The notes beneath the pieces are model-generated. The model was not told the origin of the DNA, made no database searches, and was given only the letters and a program-made list of their open reading frames with translations. From Cycas panzhihuaensis (lineage: Eukaryota > Cycadophyta): a DNA stretch of 64,000 bases. Each line of letters starts with the position of its first letter. The stretch's first letter is position 1. Location: positions 62,007,741-62,071,740 of the forward strand of contig CM041465.1 of the NCBI GenBank assembly GCA_023213395.1, read 5' to 3'. This document shows positions 1 through 12,265 of this stretch, in pieces. A program made the position numbers and the translations under genes.

Positions 1-790
1 AACCTCAATTTTTTCTAGATCAATTCTAATCCTATCTTGAGAAACAATATTTTCCAATATCTTTCCTGACATAATGGTAAAAACACATTTAGAGGGATTA
101 AGACATAAGCAATACTTTTTACACCTCTCAAAAATAGTTTTTAAATCACGCAAATGATCAGATCTCTTATGTGAAAGGATGAGCATATCATCTAAGTAAA
201 TGACAATAATATTACCAATCAAGTCATAAAAAACGTAGACCATAGCCCTTTGATATCTCACACTAGCATTCTTCAATCTAAATGGTATGACTTTATAAAT
301 GAAGGTACCCTAAGAAGTAGTGAAAGCGATCTTATGGCGATCGCAAGGTATCACAGAAATCTGATTGTATCTTGAAATACCATCCATAAGAGACATTACC
401 TCAAAACTAGTCGTTTGATTCCAAATCTGGTCAAGAAAGGGAAGAGGAAAATTATCTTTGAAACACACATCATTGATGTCATGAAAGTCAATATAAATTT
501 AAATTGTACCATTCTTCTTTACTACAGGAATTATATTAGAGATCCATTGAGAATAGTCAACACTCTTAATGAATCTAGCTCCTAATAACTTCTCTACTTC
601 CTTCTTAATAGTGAGGGAGAGACATGAGTGGATAAGGCATTACTTTTTCTATTTTGGTTTTATACCAAAAATTACTATAATGTTATATACAATATTTTAG
701 AAGTCAAGGCCTTGTATATCTTTATAGTCCCATACAAAGACTAAGTAGAACTCATGGAAGAGATCTTTAAAACGAGTGATCTCTTTGGGA
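1..790 (-). pseudogene. G0 reverse transcriptase (5' part of pol, runs off the left edge)
   Basis: On the minus strand the frame reads the Tat-type entry motif FHEFYLVFVWDYKDIQGLD, then VEKLLGARFIKSVDYSQWIS, VVKKNGTI, DFHDIND, the fingers/palm block SLMDGISRYNQISV, and the catalytic box YLDDM followed by LSHKRSDHLRDLKTIF. This is the RT domain of a gypsy element, which copies element RNA into DNA. The same landmarks are in G1 (8846-9660) and G2. In-frame stops occur, for example after NGTI, so it is not functional. The remainder of pol lies outside the window. Confidence 0.85.
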
Positions 791-1838
791 GTACAACTAG
801 CTCCCAACTTGATAATTTGAGGAACATCCTCTATCTCCGAATCTACATCAATGGTTTATTTTATAAACATCATGTTCCCTTCCTCAAAATGAGGAGAGGT
901 AGGGTCAATTAAAGAAATAGCCTCTTAGGGTTGAGAATGATCAACTATAACTCTTAAAAAACCTAACTTATGATGTCTATAAGGGAAACTAGAAGATGAA
1001 CTGCTAGATACTTAACAACCACCTCATTATTTTTAAAATGATCTAAATAAAAGAGGTTGACAAGGAGAAGGTTTTTAAACTATAAAGTAGATGGAGAGAA
1101 AGGCATGAAGGATGAAAATCAACCAAAGAATTTAAATAAGTGGGAACAAACTCCCTGATTGAATGAACATGAGAAAAGAAGATGGATCTATCTACAAACT
1201 CCCAAACTGAAGAAAAAACTTAATTAAACTCTTGATGATTCACATCATGATCACAGTCTGACTAAGATATCAGAATAAGAGAGGATGGAAAAGGATCCAC
1301 ATAAGAATAGGTAGAAAAAGAGATAGTGGTGATGGAATTAACTTCCCATATTATAGTAGAGGATTCATAACTATTATAGCCTATATCAAGTGAATCAGTA
1401 TCTTCACTTCCTGATTCTAGGTCTAAGTTTCAATGCAATAATATCTTCCTCTCATGTCTATTCAAACATGTTTTAAAGAAAGAGGAGTGAGAGAAGGATG
1501 GGGAGCATCAACACATGAATCATACACAACTAAACTCGAAGAAGTAGTAACCATACAGGTGGTACCTAGAGGAACCACTAGATTTACCCCTGAGGGGAAG
1601 CATAAAACTTATGAGAAATGAACTTGAATAGAATTTATACTAGCAACCCCAACTAGGGGTGGACCTTGATGAGATACGATGGACCAAGTAGCCACTTCTT
1701 CATTAGAAATGGAAGAAGAAGAAATTGAAAAGTAATTAGTCAAGTATGAAGGAATAAGAGTAGATGGGGAGCCTGATGACTAAGAAACAACTTCAACTAA
1801 ATCTACATTTTTTACCTCTAGTTTGGTAGAAGGGGATT
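791..1838 (-). other. G0 linker between protease and RT
   Basis: This stretch sits between the RT entry motif and the C1 insertion point. It corresponds to the low-complexity linker of G1 at about 8050-8840. It is AT-rich with frequent stops on both strands, and I recognise no domain in it. Confidence 0.5.
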
Positions 1839-2052
1839 TGTTGAGAAGATAAGGTCCCAACCTTTAAACCACCACTAAGATCTAAACTATTCTTGTAACT
1901 AGTTATAGAAATCAAAACTCAAATTTAACATACAAGTTCTTAAACTAGAGATAAAATAATAAAATGAACAAGAAAGGCAAGCATCAAATATACACCCAAT
2001 ATAACATGGTAAAACCCTAGTAGTGTGCTAGGGAAACATCCACACAGAAAAG
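1839..2052 (-). repeat. C1 3' LTR, distal piece (split by G1)
   Basis: This matches 23279-23490 of the C1 5' LTR base for base except for about 19 substitutions, and then stops where G1 begins. The last five bases, AAAAG, are the left target duplication of G1. The intact LTR shows that the original was probably GAAAG. Confidence 0.88.
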
Positions 2053-2527
2053 TGTTTCCCAGCTTCCGAGAATGGATACAGAATTATCGACTCAGGTAAG
2101 TGCAGGTATGTTTCTCACCTTATCATTGCTTTCTTTTGATGAGTGTTTGCTTGCATGTCTATATGTTTGTAGCCTTGTAGACGATTTTGTCTTCATCTAC
2201 ACTTATTTAGCCTATGACGACTATAATGAGGGTACACTCCTAGCAAGTGTGGCACCCTGGTGGCCATTCCACTTCCCGCGTTATGCCCTCCTTGCTCCAG
2301 GATCCACTTAGTTTGCGCCACCTCTACCTGTATGATGACCCGTTATTGTTTGGTTGACTTGCCATATCGTTTGAATCCTATTTTTGCTCTTTTGGACCCA
2401 TTTGTTGGCTTATTTACCCTTGGGTAGGTGTCTTAGCCCCCTATTAGCCATTTTTATCATTTGCCCACAGCCTAGGCTAGTTATCCGGGCTAAGTTTTGC
2501 CTCCGGGTGAATACCGCCGTGAATTCT

Positions 2528-2557
2528 GTGGTACCATTAGAAATTCTATGGTACCAC
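2528..2557. promoter_or_regulatory. Inverted repeat in U3 of the Tat LTR
   Basis: The arms GTGGTACCAT and ATGGTACCAC are perfect 10-bp inverted repeats around a 10-bp AT-rich centre. The same arrangement is recognisable but eroded at about 16590 in the G1 3' LTR and near 27290 in the inverted LTR. Its position, 150 bp upstream of the candidate TATA box, suggests a protein-binding or cruciform site. That is inference. Confidence 0.45.
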
Positions 2558-2703
2558 AGATTTTGCGGCGGGATGACTATTCTAATTTATTTTTTAAAAA
2601 TCTGCTGTGGCATTTTTGCATTTATTGTGAAACTACCATATGTCTCGTGACTTAACTCGCTGCCAGTTGCACCCTAATCACTCACTTTAGGGTTTGGATT
2701 GGG

Positions 2704-2710
2704 TATTTAA
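2704..2710 (+). promoter_or_regulatory. Candidate TATA box of the Tat LTR promoter
   Basis: TATTTAA in the context GGGTATTTAAGTCATC. The divergent G2 3' LTR keeps GGTATTTAAGTT at about 36223, whereas the G1 3' LTR has GTTTAA. Conservation between subfamilies supports use as the core promoter of the sense transcript, but the start site is not shown. Confidence 0.4.
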
Positions 2711-4778
2711 GTCATCATTTACTCATTTTTGAGATCTTTTGTTCATTTTTTGGATTGCTCCTCAAGGAAACCACTCTGTACTCTGCTATTCTCTACTGCT
2801 CTACTACTACTATCGGACTTACGCCTCTCCTCCAGTGCCCAGCTCTCCTTTGGTGCAGATAGGACATCTTCCCAGCCCTTCACACACCTTGGAGAGGGCT
2901 CCTTTGGAGAGATCTCAATGGATTCTTACCCGGGCAGCCATGAAAGCATTCCAAGTGTAGGTGTTCTCCCTCTAACTCCATTAGCAGGGGTCCAAACCTG
3001 CTACACCATACTTTTTAGGCTGATTTCTCAGCCTCTCTTTAGCAGCCTTTGACTGAGGCAAGAGCTTCCCCTCCTCTTCTCAAGTATTCATTGATTTGAG
3101 TTATTTTCCTATTCAATTGATGCCCTATTTTTCTTGTCCTCTTGCTTGGGTTTTGAAGATTATTTTCCTCTTTGTATTAGGTCATTTTACTCCTATAATT
3201 AGTGCTTCCTTGCCTACGTTTATTGCTCAAGGTAGTGGCAAAGAGGGGTTGCATAGGGTTTGGGAGAGAGCTGGGTGGATTCCGTACCACCTTCCACGCT
3301 CCTCAAGTGGCTCTTAGCCCCCCAAACCTTCCCTCTTGCCCCGTGCTGTCCTTGGCACTCAAATAAGGGTTTGTTAGGCCTTCCTTAGCCACTGAAATTA
3401 GCGTTGTCACATATTACAGCACTGGTTTGAGGGCTTGTGCTTTGGTCTGGGTAACTCATGTAAGTCCCTACCGCTTGTCCTTCGTCTAACTTCTTTCCTG
3501 GCAGCCTAGTTTGCTCTTCATAGCATCCTAACTTGCCGTAGATCCTCTTTGGCTCCTTTTAACTCTCTTGCTACTATTTCCAGCCATCTTTCTTAGCCTT
3601 ATCCTCATTACCTCGTGGCTTTTGGGGGAGGTTGGGGTTGTCCTTTGTAGGATGTAGGCCACTCCGAGGCTAATCAATTACTTTCCATTTACTTTAGTTG
3701 TCCTCTTTTACATATTATCATCATTGTGTTGATACTAATATATACATGTTTAAGTTTATATTTGTTTTGCGTAGACATGTATTGTTAGGATCTTTCCATT
3801 GCATGTTAGCACCCTTTCTCCGAAAAGGAGGGAGGTCATCACTTGCTTGCAAGTATTCAGAAAGTGCAAAGGACCTTTCTCCATTCGTCCCTTTGCCGGT
3901 AAGCGCTTCCATTCATGTTATATTTTTCATACTTCATTTATTGCTAGCACTTGGTCCCTTTCTTCCCTTGTTTTATACTTTAGTATTTTTCCGAGGAAGG
4001 TAAGGGAGCCCCTCATTCAGATCCATCATGACTCTTCACGACCGTTGCGCCTTGTGGAGTAGTTTTGGGTGTCCCTTAGGAGCGCCACCATCATGACACG
4101 CTTCTGTTCCGGGTACGCGCTTTCGCTTCACTCTATCTCCTTTTCCTTTTGAATTTCCTTTACATAATAGTAATTAACTCATTGGAAATAGAAAGGAAAT
4201 CAACCTTGCTTTTGGTTCATACCTTATTTACTTTGTTACTTACATCTTCTTTAGCCGTAGGAAAAGGTCTTAGGAAACCTTCCCTCTCACCTTTTCCCTC
4301 CTTTTGCCATACAAGCTTCCTTCTCTCCTTATTATTTGTGTATTTGGTTAGTTTGCTTAGGCATACTTTGACCCACCTCCTTGGGCTATCTCTCTTACAT
4401 TCCCTTGGTTCCTCCCTTAGCCAGATAACCAAGGTGACCTCGTCCATTGGCCACCTGCTTGCCTATCCTTCCTTGTTTCCCGTTGCTTTAGAGAAACCCC
4501 TGAAGGTCTCTCTCCTTCCCCTTCTAACCATCCAAGGGTAGGAGGATCCTTCCCTTAGGTTAACCCAGGCTAACCCTATGCCTCCTTACCTCTTGCTCAA
4601 AGTGGGGGGATCACCCTTTGGTAGCTATATTCCATTGTAGGTCCTGAACTCGCACTCCGGTGCACGGGACTCCCTGCATGGTACTTACCCTACTTATAGG
4701 TCCCTTTCTCAATCATATTATCAATTGCTCTTACCATTCCTATTTAGTTAGATAGCTATCCCGTAGACGCGTGTCCAC

Positions 4779-4797
4779 TGGCGACCATACTGGGGAC
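4779..4797 (+). other. G1 primer binding site
   Basis: TGGCGACCATACTGGGGAC begins one base after the LTR end. The TGGCGAC...TGGGGA pattern is like the tRNA-Arg-type primer sites described for Ogre/Tat elements. The exact tRNA cannot be settled without a tRNA set from the species. Confidence 0.7.
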
Positions 4798-4983
4798 TGC
4801 TAGTAAGGGAGCTAGTTTTTGCTCTCTTCCATTGGTTTTGCTACCTTTTTATGGTCCTTTTCCTACTTTGATCTCTTCATTGGGTAGCCCCCAATGCATG
4901 TGCCTTTACCGCCCTCTCTTTTTCCCTAACATTGTTGGTTGACCTTGTATGCGACGCTTTTCTTGTCGCTTGTACAGTCTACC

Positions 4984-7456
4984 TCCATTATTAGAAGACC
5001 CTGAGTATCACCCTATTCCTTTATCAGATTCTGATTTGACTATGGAGGGATACTCCTCTGATTAGGCCTACCACACCGTAACTTTGGAAACCCATGATTT
5101 CCCTTCCTCTATTCCGGGGTCCACCCAGGAGGGTGATGACCCCCTTTATTACCTGAGTCACTAACATCACTGGCTTGACATCCATCCCTCTAACCATCTG
5201 GTAGAAGGATCCATTCCTCCTGAGACTTACCACTCAATCAGTGACTCTTATGAGGAGCATCTCGAGGGACCTACCCCATTCAAGGTTCCAACTACCTCTT
5301 ATGAGTATGTGGGAACCCCTCCTGTCGACGTAGTTAAAGCTCTCAATGAGTGTCACCGCATGACACGCTTCCAACCGTGTCCTGGGTGGTTTGAGGGTGT
5401 GCTTCATGGAGGAGCCTCTTCTTCCTCCGTTCCTCCCCCACATGCCTCATCCTCATCTACTCTTCCTTTGAGAACCAATCCCTGTATGCCTATGCATGTG
5501 TCCCGCTCCTTTCCTATTCCTGTAGTGGGGGCACATGTTTCACCTTCTATTTCTCACTGAGGTCCTAGTGTTTTGGGATCTTCTCGCAGTATATCTTTCC
5601 CTCAATTGAAGGTTAGCATACCTGTCCCTAGCCAAACTAATATGCCATCCCCTAATGTGGCACATACCTTTCCTAGTAGGACTATCGGTCCTACTAACCT
5701 TTCGGCTACCAGTCATGTAGGACCTGCTCCTACACACACTCAAAACCAACACGTTGGTGCTTCCTTCTACATTCCCCTAGGGTATACTTCTTAACCTTGG
5801 GGGCAAGGTAGAGGAAGCCACCTCCCAGCTTATGGAGTGGATCTGCTACACCCATATGGGGTCACCCCACCCACGGGTGGCCCATATGGGTAAAACCTAG
5901 TTTCGCATCCATCTTTTCCATCATCCAGTGCAATTCCATTTGTTGTGCCTTTGTAAGGGAACCTGACTCCCTTCCAAGGCACCTACCCTCACACCCCTTC
6001 CCAGTAGGGGGCATTTCCTTAAGGAGGGATGGGTGTGCCACCCCCATCTGCTCCTTGTTCGTTACCCGCTACATCATTCGTTGATCCTATGGTCCAAGCA
6101 AGGGCATGTCCCTTCATGGACTTTAGGTCAACACCCCTATCCATTGAGGCGTTAAGAACCAATCTGCCACCTCATTCCCCTAAAGTTCCTAGATTTGACA
6201 GAACTTCATCGCAAGACCCGGCAAAGCATATGTGTAGCTTTTCTATGGCATGCATCGATTACTGGGCTTACGACCATATTTTAATGAAATTATTCCTGCG
6301 ATCCTTATAGGGTGACGCCCTTAAGTGGTTTTACCGTCTCCCTACCCATTCTATCCATTCATTCCAGCAATTGGTGGATGAGTTCATCAACTATTTTGAT
6401 GTAGCCCGTCCATTCGAGAGCAGAATGAAGTCGCTCATTTCACTCAAACAAGGTCACGATGAGATGAATCGTGACTTTGTGTAGTGATTTTATGACTTGC
6501 TTCACTCTACTAAGGTAACATTATCCGAGGAGTTGAAGCGAGACCTCTTTGTCAATGCACTTCATCCCAAAGTGCATGTGGAAGTCCTTAAAATGGGGGC
6601 GACCACATGCGACTCCGTGATTGCCAAGTGTTTAGCGTTGGAGGCTATTGAGATCCAAGCCGGTCTCAAGAAACCTCTTAAGCCCTCACAACGCCATGAG
6701 GCACCACCCCCAACCAAAGATACCAAACCTTCACAACCTACCCGGTCTTCCTCTCATCTGACTGAGAGGACTTTAGACCCTCTCACATCAGCCATAAGCT
6801 CGTTCGAGCATATGATGAAGGAACTCAAGCTTCAGGCTCCTTCATCTCCTACATCCAACAAATAAGTCTAACAAACAACTCAAGCTCCTCTCCCTAGGAA
6901 TGGAAACGCCTAGTCCTCTTAAGCGAGAAGGTTAGATCCTTCACTTGAGAAGAAGTGGTGCTCCATTCATGGGGAGTGCTTCCACGATGAATTACGTTGT
7001 AGGGCCCAGCATCCCAAGGATGAACCTCGACATGACTCTTCCCCCAAACGGGCCTCAAGGCCTAATTTAGACCAATTAGTTCATAAGGATCTATTCCCTA
7101 AACATGGGGAACGTGATCGTAACACCCAAACCAAGAATACCCAGAATCAAGGAAGATTGCCCAATTCTCGTCCTTCCTACGATAAAGGGAAGGGTGCCCA
7201 GAACTCATCTTCTTCTTCTCGTTCCCCTAGCCATCATACTCCATCACCTTCACGACCCTGGAACAAGGGGAAGAAGGTGATCCAGTTACTTGAAGTAATT
7301 CCTTCTTATACCCTTACATGGTCTCAGGCTGCCAAGGAAGCAGCAGGAGCTTCTTCTTCTTCCGCTCCTTCTGACCCTCTACCAGAGAACCTTTCTTCGG
7401 AAATACCTCTCTTTCCTAAGGCTATTCCTGTATGCCCAGGTCATTACAATTTTTGA
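4984..7456 (+). pseudogene. G1 gag (capsid/nucleocapsid polyprotein), degraded by stops
   Basis: The whole region reads in one frame with in-frame stops but no frameshift. The N-terminal part is rich in Ser, Pro and Thr. The capsid core follows with VPRFDRTSSQDPAKHMCSF, GDALKWFYRLPTHSIHSFQQ, RMKSLISLKQ and FYDLLHS, as in retrotransposon gag domains. Near 6950 the segment KKWCSIHGECFHDELRC is a degenerate C/H zinc-binding stretch typical of Tat gag. A basic, Ser-rich tail follows. The same frame continues into protease and RT, so gag-pol was probably one polyprotein. The start codon is uncertain; the frame is open from about 4984, about 190 bp past the primer site. Confidence 0.78.
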
Positions 7457-7474
7457 AGGGTACTTACCCAGCCT

Positions 7475-8545
7475 ATGGTGAAGGGTAAGCCCTTCTCCAT
7501 CATGGACAAGCTTTATACTGTTGCCGCAGGAATGTCCTTGATGGACGTTTTAAGGAGTTATCCTAAGCAGCGAGCCCTCCTCTTGGAAGCTTTAGGATCA
7601 AGTGATGCGCATGTCCACACTTTGGGTGTTACCCAAAGTTATGGACCCATTATCTCATTTGATCCTAAGGATCTTCCTCCCGCCGATGAAAGGGAACGTC
7701 AATGGAACTTCCCATTTACTATCACTATCGATATACCCAATTGTACCCTTCGAAGGACTGTTGTTAACAATGGTTCTTCTATCAATGCCATGCCCTTGTG
7801 TGTCATGCAAGAGCTTAGTATCTCTGCCTTAGAACCTGTTCCATGGTGATGCCAAGGTTATGACGGTAGCGAGAAGACCCCTCTGGGATATGTTGCGATT
7901 TTGCTCACCCTTAAGGGCAAGACTGTTCTTGCTGATGTTGTAGTCCTCGATGTTGACGTTGTCTACAACCTCCTTCTAGTTCACCCATGGCTCGACCAAA
8001 TGGGAGCCATGTGCTTGACTCTTTAGGGACAACTTAAATTCGTCCATGACAGACGGATGAGAGTGATTCCCCGCGAATGCCCATTTACCAAACAAACTCA
8101 TTCCACCAATTTGGTAAACCGAGGTCCTTCTACGCACGCCTCGACTTGCTCTATTGGCATACCTGACCCATCTGAAGAAGATCCTGCATCTTCTTCTCTT
8201 AGTCTTACGTAGTTTGCCCCTATTAGCATTGGGAGTTACGGGTACCTCACTTTGTTTAGTGATGATGAGTCACACGATGAGGACGATGATTGTCTTCACC
8301 TTGTCTCTTTCCTCTGCACTAGTAGGTTGCACTTGTCTCGTTCTAGATCCCCGTCTAGAACCTCTCTCATTGGTGAGGCTAGTTACTCCTGCGTGTCACA
8401 TGTCACTGCTTATATTGACTCGCCCGTCATCAGTTCTTCTCCTTCATTACCTCCCATGGGTGATGGCTTTGAAGAGCTGCCTTTTGCTCCTTCCGAGGAG
8501 CCTCCTTTTGACTCTCCTTCAGAGTCCCACAAGGAAGTCAAGTAA
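7475..8545 (+). pseudogene. G1 aspartic protease and following linker
   Basis: In the same frame as gag. The active-site region reads TVVNNGSSINAMPL, where retropepsins normally have D-[TS/N]-G, so the catalytic Asp is Asn here. The C-terminal signature NLLLVHPWLDQMGA matches the usual retropepsin ending. This enzyme would cleave the polyprotein. After about 8050 comes an acidic, Ser-rich linker (SDDESHDEDDD) without a domain. Stops occur within the protease. The protease of G0 has Glu-Gly at the same place, so both copies have lost it. Confidence 0.75.
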
Positions 8546-8623
8546 CCCGATGACCATCACAATCCTGTTGCTTCTACTCCCTCTAATACTTCCTCTACTT
8601 GAAGTAAGGTCATCCATGGGGTA

Positions 8624-10456
8624 GATTACTTCGAGGATGATGAAGCCCTGCTTGAGCACCTAGCAGGTTTTGCACCCAACTTGCCTTCTAGTCACCACAA
8701 GCTTGGTTACCAGAAGGTCCTTGCGATTGGATCCACACTTGTCGATCCAATCTCGTCTCCTATTCCACCTCCTCCTGTTGACCTTACCCCTCTCTACTTT
8801 GAGGAGGGCAATGCCATGTGCATGGAGGTAACCTAAGACATAGTCTTGGCCCCCGGCAAGGTCATTAAGGTCGGGTTAGACTATTCTCCTAATGAGATAA
8901 GGGAGTACTCCCTTCTGTTCCAAGAGTTTCGAGACGTGTTTGCGTGGGATTATGCTGATATGAAGGGAATTGACCCCTCCATTGTCACTCATAACCTCGC
9001 CATGATTCCTAGTGCCCTCCCTATGCGCTAGAAGCAGTGTCCCCTTCACCCGAAGTTCTTAGCCACCGTCAAGATGGAGGTTGAGAAGCTTTTGGACACT
9101 CAGCTTATTACTTCCATTGACTACCCTAAATTGGTCTCTAATATTATCCCCGTTGCAAAAAAGAACGGGGCAATTCGTATATGTGTCGATTTCCATGACA
9201 TCAATAATGCTTGTCCTAAGGACAACTTCCCACTCCCCTTTATTGATCAAATTATTGATCACATCGCTGGATTTGAAGTCATGTCTCTAATGGATGGCTA
9301 CTCCGGCTATAACCAGATTCAAATTTCTCCTGAAGACCATCACAAGATGGCCTTTACTACACCTTGGGGTACCTTCACCTACAAGGCAATGCCCTTTGGT
9401 CTTAAGAATGCAGGTGCTACTTACTAAAGAGCCATGCATTTCATTTTCCATGACCTCATTAATAACACATTGGAGGTCTTCATGGATGATATGATGGGTC
9501 TTTCCCGTGTCAGGGTCCATCATCCATCCAACTTACGTGCCATCTTTTCATGATACTACAAGTATCGCGTCAGTTTAAATCCGCTCAAGTGTATGTTTGC
9601 CATTACCTTGGGCAAACTCCTTGGGTTCCTTGTGTCCAAATAAGGAATTCAGATTGACCCTAACAAGGTCAGAGCAATCCTTAATATGCTACTGCCTAGA
9701 ACTCAATGATAGATTAAGTCATTTCTAGGAAGGCTCGGTTTTCTTAGGTGCTTCTTAGCAGACTTCACTGTGAGCGCTAAACCCCTTATGAACCCATTGA
9801 AGAAGGGAGCTCCTTTTGCCTGGTCTAACAAGACCCAAAAGGCCTTTGAAGGACTTAAGGAAGCCCTTGCTTCCGCTCCTACATTGGCGCCTCCTTAATT
9901 TGATAGGCCCTTCGTCCTATACACCTCAATAACTGACGAGTCCTTAGGCACTATGTTAGCTCAGGAGGATGACTCAGGAACCAAGAGAGCTATATATTTC
10001 ATCAGCCACACCCTCGTGGCTGCTGAACTTAACTATTCCCCTACTGAGAAGGAGTACCTCTCCTTAGTCCATGCGACCAAGAAGTTTAGACACTACTTGC
10101 TTGGCAACACCACCAAAGTGATCATTCAATCCGATCCCTTGCAATACTTGCTTACTCGTTCGAATTTGACAGGTAGGGCTGGTCGGTGGGCCATCCTGCT
10201 TCAAGAATTTGATCTCCATATCATTAACCAGAAATCAAAGAAGGGAATGGTAGTGGTCGAGCAACTCGTAGACTCCCCTATCCATAACTCCTTTGGTGCC
10301 CCCGTTGATGACTCTCTCCCTGATGAGTCTAGCCCCGACGATCTGGGGTCTTCCCATCCACTCATTGACAATGAGTGGTATGGTGATATAGTGCAGTATC
10401 TTACACAGCAACAATACCGCCCCAATGCTAGCAGTAAAGTTAGATCTTGTATCTAG
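8624..10456 (+). pseudogene. G1 reverse transcriptase and first RNase H
   Basis: Still in the gag frame. RT begins with the Tat/Athila-like LLFQEFRDVFAWDYADMKGID. It then shows VEKLLDTQLITSIDYP, KKNGAIRICVDF, SLMDGYSGYNQIQI, MPFGLKNAGATY and the catalytic FMDDM. The connection and RNase H follow, with FVLYTSITDESLGTML, AIYFISHTLVAAELNYSPTE, FRHYLLGNTTKVIIQSDPL and RAGRWAILLQEFDL. The gypsy RNase H looks weakened, as known for Tat elements that gained a second RNase H. Stops occur at 9641-9643, 9707-9712 and elsewhere; the ones at 9641 and 9710 also occur in G2. Confidence 0.88.
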
Positions 10457-11616
10457 ACTTCTACTAGGCAATACCTCCTCATGGGTGAGGTATTATACAA
10501 GAGGTCCTTCGATGGGATCCTCCTCATTGCGTCACCTCTTGTGGCCGACCAAGTACCAGCGAATGCTACCATGGTATGTGTGGAGGTCACTTTGGGGGCC
10601 AGTTGATGGCTCAGAGGATCCTTTGCATGGGCTATTTCTGGCCGTTCCTTTTCAAGGATGCTCACACCTTTGCTCTGAAATGTCGGTGATGTTAGGAATA
10701 CGCCAACATTTCCCATGTGCCTTTTGAGGCCCTGCATCCCATTGTTTCACCATGGCCTTATGCTCAGTGGGGACTAGACCTTATTGGGGCTATCTCCCTG
10801 CCTTCGTTATCGTAGCACAAGTTTATCTTGACTGCCACAGAATATTTCACTAAATGGGCAGAGGCCATCCCCTTGATCACTATCCCTAGTAAAACGATAG
10901 CCATGTTCATTTACCAGCACATCATTTGCCATTTTGGGATTCTGGATGTCTTAATTACTGACAATGGAACTCCTTTCTGTAATAAGGAAATGGATAAACT
11001 TTGTGAGAATTTCAAAATTTCTCACAAGACTTCCTCCCCTTACTGCCCTCAGGCAAATGGCCAAGTGGAGTCTTTCAATAAGACTCCCGTCAACATTCTC
11101 AAGAAAATTGTTGCTCAGTCTAAAAAGGATTGGCACCTTCAGCTGCCTTCCGCTTTGTGGGCTTACCGCACCTCTATCCATTCCACCACGGGAATGACTC
11201 CGTTCTCCCTAGTCTACAGTACCGAGGCGGTACTCCCGCTAGAGGTGGAGATTCCTTCCTCGTGAGCCTCCCTTCGAGGTCTTATCGATGAAAAGTCGAT
11301 TCGTCGGGCTCACCTTCTGGACCTTGAGGCTTTGGATGAGAGATACTTAGCCGCTTATCAGGCTAACCTGGCATCCAAAGCTCACTCACAAAGGACCTAC
11401 GATAAACACCTTCATTCTCGTCCTTTGTTCCCTAGGGACCACGTCCTCAAGCTCGAGTATCTCCATGATCGCTTGACCAAGTTCAAACCCTGATGGGTTG
11501 GTCCTTTCGTCATTATCGAATCCCTCGGTAATGGTGCCTACAGGACAACCACCCTAGAAGGGCTTGAATTTGAGAAAGCTGTTAATGGGAAATTCCTTAA
11601 AAAATTTTACGCATGA
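10457..11616 (+). pseudogene. G1 integrase
   Basis: Includes the zinc-binding region (damaged by a 4-bp length difference relative to G2 at about 10510-10570, which shifts the frame). The catalytic core is at 10828-11265 and a GPF/Y-type C-terminal module (WVGPFVIIESLGNGAY) ends at a stop at 11614-11616. The core reads TATEYFTKWAEAI, LITDNGTPF and ANGQVESFNKT. The second Asp and the Glu of the D,D-35-E triad are present. The first is Glu (GAA at 10840-10842) where Tat integrases normally have Asp before YFTKW. G2 has the same Glu. A TGA at 11491-11493 is also shared with G2. Confidence 0.85.
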
Positions 11617-12265
11617 TCTTTCGGCAATCCCTTCGCCCTGCTCCAAGATGAGCCTAAACTACCATCTTAGGTTGTCTCCATTCTTCCCAACCACAGGTAT
11701 AATGGCAATTTAAGATGGATCCTTCTTCTTCTTTCTAGTTCCTTCTGTGGAACCCGTGTTCCCGTACCCTCTTGGGAACTTTTATCTTCCTACTTGGGCA
11801 TTCCCCAATTAGGACACCGCTTTGGAGCATCATCGCTCCTCTCTCCTACCTACCGTTTCCTTTGCATATTCCACTATGCTCTTCCGTAGACGTGTATGCT
11901 GCTCTATCCTCTAACCTCACACCTCTATGTTGTCTCCACTCACGGCAGTTGTGTGTGCTCCTGTTAGACATATAGCCATACATGGAAGGGAATGTGTACA
12001 TCATACAATAAAATATTCACAGCATAACATTTACAACATACAAAATAAATATACATGTCATCCACATATGATATATACATAGCATCTTGTGTCAAAATGG
12101 GGTTCTAATTACCCCATATATATATACATCCAAAAATCATGTTATGTCATACATATGGGAAGTCAGTGTCCTTGCAGGGGGGGTACAATCACATGATCCT
12201 ATATATGACCCCCTAGAGGCCCGTGCTTTCCCTTGTCAAAGTCAATATGTACATCCCCTACTCTA
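11617..12265. other. Spacer between integrase and the 3' end of the antisense gene
   Basis: No gene is recognised. It is moderately AT-rich near 11990-12140, with short TA runs and the duplicated-looking phrase GGGGT...ACCCC. It corresponds to G2 30988-31621 and probably holds the 3' untranslated region of the antisense gene. Confidence 0.6.

Larger units (their letters stand above)
2053..4777 (+). repeat. G1 5' LTR (2725 bp)
   Basis: It begins TGTTTCCC and ends GTGTCCA. It is homologous along its whole length to 16113-18837, to 35599-38312 and, inverted, to 25073-27786. It provides the promoter and RNA ends of the element. A TATA-like TATTTAA lies at 2704-2710 and a perfect inverted repeat at 2528-2557. 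If that TATA is used, U3 is only about 0.65 kb and R plus U5 is about 2 kb. Short open frames inside it do not persist in the other copies and are taken as chance. Confidence 0.92.
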
